From contig DUZD01000076.1 in the NCBI GenBank assembly GCA_013349695.1, positions 1 through 10,858 of the forward strand: a stretch of 10,858 bases of DNA. Reading direction: 5' to 3'. The first letter of the stretch is position 1; every line of letters starts with the position of its first letter. This document shows positions 9,242 to 10,858 of this stretch, one piece after another. The translations under genes were made by a program, and so were the position numbers. This DNA comes from Rhodospirillaceae bacterium. GTDB taxonomy: Bacteria > Pseudomonadota > Alphaproteobacteria > Rhodospirillales > 2-02-FULL-58-16. The notes beneath the pieces are model-generated. The model did no database searches. It saw nothing but the letters and a program-made list of their open reading frames with translations, and was not told where the DNA came from.

Positions 9242-9467
9242 AGGGCCGGCCGCCACATTGACAACCGCCAGCCGGCCACCGCCAAACACCTTTCGCCGGT
9301 GGCGCCGGGCCCGGCAAGCAAGTGTTTGTCGTGGCCCAATGGGTAGGCAGCGGGGGGACTTTTTTTCATTGTTTTAATATGTTATAGTTTTTTCTTGCCG
9401 GCCTGACGTAGCCGGCTTTGGTTGTGGGGTGGAACATTTTTCGATCCTCACCGGGCAATGGAGTGGG

Positions 9468-9499
9468 CACCGGCAATCCGCGATAGCTCGGTTTTTTTT
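9468..9499 (+). terminator. Weak intrinsic terminator candidate
   Basis: ACCGG (9469-9473) can pair with TCGGT (9488-9492, one wobble) directly before the T tract ending at 9499. The stem is short and the loop long, so the evidence is mainly the T run. It would end any transcript started in the AT-rich patch at 9360-9395. Confidence 0.25.
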
Positions 9500-9704
9500 G
9501 ATACCCGTTGTAGGCGGTTCGGAGGCATTGGCCAAAGACGGCTGTTTCATGTCTCGACGCCGGCAAAGGGCTGAAAGCGAAGCCGGCTTGGGCGTCGCCG
9601 GCGGACAAATTGTGATGGTGGGAAAGTGAAAAATTCCCTTCTTCCGGCCGTTTCGCGGCGCTGAAGGGCCGGCCTTTCGAGGGTGGAAAGTCGTTGATTG
9701 AAGA

Positions 9705-9727
9705 AGCCAATAATTGGCTGAGGGGAG
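9705..9727 (+). promoter_or_regulatory. Palindrome next to the carD ribosome binding site
   Basis: AGCCAA (9705-9710) and TTGGCT (9714-9719) form a 6-bp inverted repeat with a TAA spacer. It is followed immediately by the purine-rich AGGGGAG (9721-9727), the ribosome binding site for the ATG at 9737. The palindrome could be a hairpin limiting ribosome access or a protein operator. Confidence 0.45.
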
Positions 9728-9736
9728 AAATAAAAA

Positions 9737-10243
9737 ATGGCTGAACAATTTTTGTTCAACCCTGGCGATTTCGTCGTCTATCCCACGCACGGTGTCGGCA
9801 AGGTCCTCAGCATCGAAACCCAAGAAATCGCCGGTCATGAACTGCAGCTTTTCGTCATCTCGTTCGTCCGCGAGCGAATGACCTTGCGTGTCCCGACCTC
9901 CAAGGTCGAGACGTCGGGCCTGCGCAAATTGAGCAGCCCCTTAATCATGGATTCGGCGCTGACCACGCTGCAAGGCCGAGCCCGGGTCAAGCGCACCATG
10001 TGGAGCCGCCGGGCCCAGGAATATGAAGCCAAGATCAACTCCGGCGATCCCATTTCAATCGCCGAGGTGGTTCGCGACTTGCACCGCGACACCAGCCAAC
10101 CCGAACAATCCTTCAGTGAGCGCCAGATCTACGAATCGGCGATCGACCGTTTGTCTCGCGAGCTGGCGGCGGTCGAGAATATCGACAAGGACAAAGCCAC
10201 CGAAAAACTGGAAGAACTGCTTACCGAGAAGGCGGCGGCCTGA
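9737..10243 (+). CDS. carD: CarD family transcriptional regulator
   Basis: RNA-polymerase-binding global regulator of 168 residues. The N-terminal Tudor-like domain (about 7-65), which in the CarD/CdnL/TRCF family contacts the beta subunit, shows FNPGDFVVYPTHGVGKV and a strand pair with RMTLRVP. The C-terminal helical domain includes the conserved Trp89 in MWSRRAQEYEAKINSGD, the residue that in mycobacterial CarD inserts at the upstream edge of the promoter bubble, and EVVRDLHRD. The family stabilises open complexes, often at ribosomal RNA promoters; this role is inferred from homologues. The ATG is preceded by AGGGGAG at nine bases. The long structured region upstream suggests its own control separate from fdxA. 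Confidence 0.95.
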   Translation: MAEQFLFNPGDFVVYPTHGVGKVLSIETQEIAGHELQLFVISFVRERMTLRVPTSKVETSGLRKLSSPLIMDSALTTLQGRARVKRTMWSRRAQEYEAKINSGDPISIAEVVRDLHRDTSQPEQSFSERQIYESAIDRLSRELAAVENIDKDKATEKLEELLTEKAAA

Positions 10244-10303
10244 ACGCCCCACACTCCGCCGTCCCGGAGCCGGCGCGTTGCCGTTGCCGGCGGCCTCGTC
10301 TCC

Positions 10304-10358
10304 AGTGGTCCAAATCCGACATATGGTACCCATACGATGGCGTTATCCGCTTCCTCGG
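10304..10358 (+). repeat. Solo left end of the palindromic element
   Basis: These 55 bases match 4298-4352 at 51 positions: all 34 bases of the terminal repeat from AGTGGTCC onward, and 16 of 18 bases of internal arm A. Similarity then stops and no right end follows. A short hairpin, CCTCG (10353-10357) with CGAGG (10364-10368), lies at the break. It sits between carD and the molybdenum-carrier-like gene and reads toward the latter. Confidence 0.85.
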
Positions 10359-10387
10359 CGCGTCGAGGCGTGACGCGGTCAGGCGAC

Positions 10388-10855
10388 ATGCGCCGCGTGC
10401 TTGAGAAGATCGTTTCCGGCGGGCAGACGGGAGTCGACCGGGCCGCCCTGGATGTGGCGCTGGAACTGGGTATCGGCTGTGGCGGTTGGTGCCCGAGGGG
10501 GCGCCGGGCCGAGGATGGGCGGATTCCCCGGCGCTACCCCATGCGGGAAACACCAAGCCAAGCCTACGGAGCGCGCACCCGCCTCAACGTCGGCGATTCG
10601 GACGCGACGCTGATCTTGATCCACGGCCAACCGGCGGGCGGAACGGCTTTGACGATCGACATCGCCGGGGAACTGGGCCGGCCGCTGCTGGTGGCCGATC
10701 CCGACGATCCGGCGGCCAACGAAACCGTGATGCAATGGCTTGTCGCCAACCACGTCGTCTCGCTCAATGTCGCTGGTCCCCGCGAAAGCATCGAGCCCGG
10801 CATTTACGGGCAAGCGGCGGCTTTCCTCAAACGGTTGTTGTCCGCAAAGCGCTAA
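10388..10855 (+). CDS. Putative molybdenum carrier-like protein (PF12694 type)
   Basis: A 155-residue protein with a Rossmann-like layout. Residues 9-24 read VSGGQTGVDRAALDVA, followed by GGWCPRGRRAEDG, LNVGDSDATLILIHG, and GGTALTIDIAGELGRPLLV. This matches the family annotated as putative molybdenum carrier, related to the lysine-decarboxylase-like/MoCo-carrier fold. Binding of molybdenum cofactor by this protein is not proven, and no molybdenum-pathway gene is nearby. The ATG at 10388 directly precedes the first conserved strand. An in-frame ATG at 10337 would start inside the repeat copy and add 17 residues (MALSASSARRG...) that look repeat-derived. There is no strong Shine-Dalgarno for either. 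The gene ends three bases before the window edge and may be last or first of a further transcript. Confidence 0.85.
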   Translation: MRRVLEKIVSGGQTGVDRAALDVALELGIGCGGWCPRGRRAEDGRIPRRYPMRETPSQAYGARTRLNVGDSDATLILIHGQPAGGTALTIDIAGELGRPLLVADPDDPAANETVMQWLVANHVVSLNVAGPRESIEPGIYGQAAAFLKRLLSAKR

Positions 10856-10858
10856 GAG

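Larger units (their letters stand above)
9242..9736. other. 495-bp non-coding stretch between fdxA and carD
   Basis: I find no convincing gene on either strand. The stretch contains a GC-rich part (9242-9359), then a T7 tract (9360-9366) and a strikingly AT-rich patch (9360-9395) with a possible -10 box TATAGT (9383-9388). After that come several short inverted repeats: GCCGGC pairs (9397-9402 with 9411-9416), GTGGGG with CCTCAC (9424-9429 with 9446-9451, one wobble), GACGCC with GGCGTC (9556-9561 with 9591-9596), and CCGGCC with GGCCGG (9644-9649 with 9667-9672). A T8 tract lies at 9492-9499. A long structured carD leader or a small RNA would explain this. Confidence 0.5.

Noticed and set aside
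9374..9838. Minus-strand frames (154 and 114 codons) and the plus-strand frame 9429-9629 in the fdxA-carD gap
   Set aside because: No family resemblance, poor starts, and the minus-strand 154-codon frame begins inside carD antisense.

Overview
The window is chromosomal DNA from a GC-rich bacterium, most likely an alphaproteobacterium and probably near the Rhodospirillales. This rests on the high-GC codon use, the Suv3/MgpS-type helicase next to an S4-domain gene, a seven-iron FdxA ferredoxin followed by a CarD gene, and the style of the HtpG and Pcm proteins. The taxonomic call is inference from gene content, not from a marker gene.

Layout. Positions 1-1248 are the 3' part of a gene made of exact 86-residue repeats of unknown function; its start lies outside the window. 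A less GC-rich gap follows, with a possible 55-codon small gene (1300-1467). htpG (Hsp90) is on the minus strand and diverges from pcm (protein-L-isoaspartate methyltransferase) on the plus strand. Directly on the pcm stop codon sits a 271-bp palindromic element (4296-4566) with perfect 36-bp terminal inverted repeats and two further internal inverted repeats. It looks like a MITE or other non-autonomous repeat. A partial second copy (10304-10358) lies near the right edge. After the element come an 836-residue Suv3/MgpS-like helicase and, 4 bp later, an S4-domain RNA-binding protein of the Hsp15 type. A DUF938 methyltransferase gene converges on them. A TerB-like gene runs divergently from it, followed by fdxA, a 495-bp non-coding stretch, carD, and a putative molybdenum-carrier-like gene at the right edge.

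The genes suggest maintenance and stress functions: protein folding (HtpG), damaged-protein repair (Pcm), RNA handling (helicase and S4 protein), redox (FdxA) and global RNA polymerase control (CarD). Helicase, S4 protein, FdxA and CarD are often neighbours in alphaproteobacteria. Here that set appears opened up by the DUF938 and TerB-like genes.

I see no complete transposase, CRISPR array, tRNA or rRNA, and no obvious defence or biosynthetic system. The items most worth following are the composite palindromic element with its solo end, the near-identical protein repeats, and the T-tract-rich fdxA-carD gap, which might hold a small RNA or a regulated leader.
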